Shown here one piece after another: positions 9,582 to 10,160 of a DNA stretch of 10,160 nt. The translations under genes were made by a program, and so were the position numbers. Below the pieces are notes generated by a model that ran no database searches, was not told the origin of the DNA, and saw only the letters and a list, made by a program, of their open reading frames with translations. The stretch is from Thermoanaerobaculia bacterium. GTDB lineage: Bacteria; Acidobacteriota; Thermoanaerobaculia; Multivoradales; UBA5704. Every line of letters starts with the position of its first letter. Within the stretch, counting starts at the first letter, position 1. The stretch is from positions 1 through 10,160 of the forward strand of contig JAICSG010000085.1 of assembly GCA_025937035.1 (NCBI GenBank). The letters run 5' to 3'.

Positions 9582-9614
9582 GGGCTCGCCCGGGCATAGA
9601 TGCCCGGGCGGCCC
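9582..9614. repeat. Intergenic palindrome, copy C
   Basis: The most regular copy: an 11-bp uninterrupted stem 9587-9597 with 9600-9610, loop AG, then four more pairs (9582-9585 with 9611-9614) across one bulged T at 9586. It starts 4 nt after the hydrolase stop. There is no T-run, so a standard intrinsic terminator is not supported, although an mRNA 3' hairpin is possible. Confidence 0.85.
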
Positions 9615-9650
9615 TCACTGTCAGCCTGGACCCGGCGCCAACCCCGACGC

Positions 9651-9656
9651 TATGCT
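9651..9656 (+). promoter_or_regulatory. Possible -10 box, leaderless start for the flavoprotein gene
   Basis: TATGCT lies 10 nt before ATG 9667, a distance fitting a leaderless or near-leaderless transcript; no ribosome site precedes that ATG. No good -35 is visible. The same bases contain ATG 9652, in frame with 9667, so they could be coding instead. Confidence 0.2.
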
Positions 9657-9666
9657 TGTGGGCCTC

Positions 9667-10160
9667 ATGAGCGATACGAGCCCTCCACCGGCGGACCGTT
9701 CCCGCGTACGCAGGCGTAGCCGCCAGGTCACGGACGAGCCGTGGATCCGGGACTTTCTATCCCGGGCTCCCATGTGCACCGTGGCCACCGTGCATGAGGA
9801 GCAGCCGTTCCTCAACGCCAACCTGTTCGTCTATGACGGCGAAGCTCAAGTCCTCTATTTCCATACCGCGGGGGAGGGCCGTACCCGGTCGAACATCGAG
9901 GCGAACGGCAGGGTGTGCGTATCGGTGAGCGAGCTGGGGCGGCTGCTGCCGGCCGCGAGGGTGACGGACTACAGCGCCGAGTACGCGAGCGTCACCCTGT
10001 TCGGAACGGCCCGGATCGTGACCGACCCCGCGGAGGCGCGCTCGGTCCTCCAGCGTCAGCTCCAGAAGTACTTCCCCCACAAACAGCCCGGCCGGGACTA
10101 CCAGCCGTTCACGGATCTCGAGATGTCGCGGGCGACGATCTATCGGGTCGAGATCGAGGA
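9667..10160 (+). CDS. Nim/pyridoxamine 5'-phosphate oxidase-like flavoprotein (3' end outside window)
   Basis: An open frame running off the window, giving at least 164 residues. After a polar, Arg-rich leader (RSRVRRRSRQVTD) comes the split-barrel pattern of the Nim / Pyridox_ox_2 group: helix WIRDFLSRAPMCTVATV, strands with FLNANLFVYDGEAQVLYFHTA, the GEGRTRSNIEANGRVCVSVSE segment (about residues 69-90), which in this family contacts FMN phosphate, then YASVTLFGTARIVTDPAEA and a helix ending in KYFPH. Such proteins bind FMN, F420 or heme and reduce or oxidise small molecules in the cytoplasm; the substrate is unknown. An alternative start is ATG 9652 (adds MLVGL). Two residues of the last full codons remain unread. 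Confidence 0.85.
   Translation, partial: MSDTSPPPADRSRVRRRSRQVTDEPWIRDFLSRAPMCTVATVHEEQPFLNANLFVYDGEAQVLYFHTAGEGRTRSNIEANGRVCVSVSELGRLLPAARVTDYSAEYASVTLFGTARIVTDPAEARSVLQRQLQKYFPHKQPGRDYQPFTDLEMSRATIYRVEIE

Overview
This is a GC-rich bacterial window, most likely from an acidobacterium. The best clue is an 814-residue orphan MacB/FtsX-type permease of the ADOP kind (acidobacterial duplicated orphan permease), a family strongly expanded in Acidobacteriota. The high GC (mid-70s percent where I counted in the AsmA-like gene) and secreted, envelope-directed genes fit a soil or sediment acidobacterium. The phylum call is an inference; there is no rRNA or other marker gene in the window.

Left part, plus strand (1-1240): the 3' end of a zinc-carboxypeptidase-like (M14) gene overlaps a small DUF6883-like gene by ATGA. 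That gene in turn overlaps a DUF4926-like gene by GTGA. The two small genes have clearly lower GC (about 52-63% line by line) and look like a transferred two-gene cassette, possibly toxin-antitoxin-like; their function is not established.

Middle, minus strand (8167 down to 1256): an ADOP permease, then a 920-residue membrane-anchored AsmA-like protein, an acyl carrier protein, and a FabF-like ketosynthase. The last three are spaced by only 17-22 nt and look like one operon that pairs fatty-acyl/polyketide-type chain building (KS + ACP) with a protein of the type that moves or organises lipids in the envelope. The KS stop faces the DUF4926 stop, 15 nt away.

Right part, plus strand (8360-10160): divergent from ADOP is a secreted alpha/beta-hydrolase with a signal peptide and a GASLG nucleophile elbow. 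It is followed by the start of a Nim/pyridoxamine-phosphate-oxidase-like flavoprotein that runs off the window and is not stopped before the end.

The most notable structure outside genes is a three-copy family of intergenic palindromes with the invariant frame CGCCCGGG-N8-CCCGGGCGG: after ADOP, between ADOP and the hydrolase, and after the hydrolase. No intergenic stretch exceeds 300 nt; the longest is the 192-nt divergent region 8168-8359.
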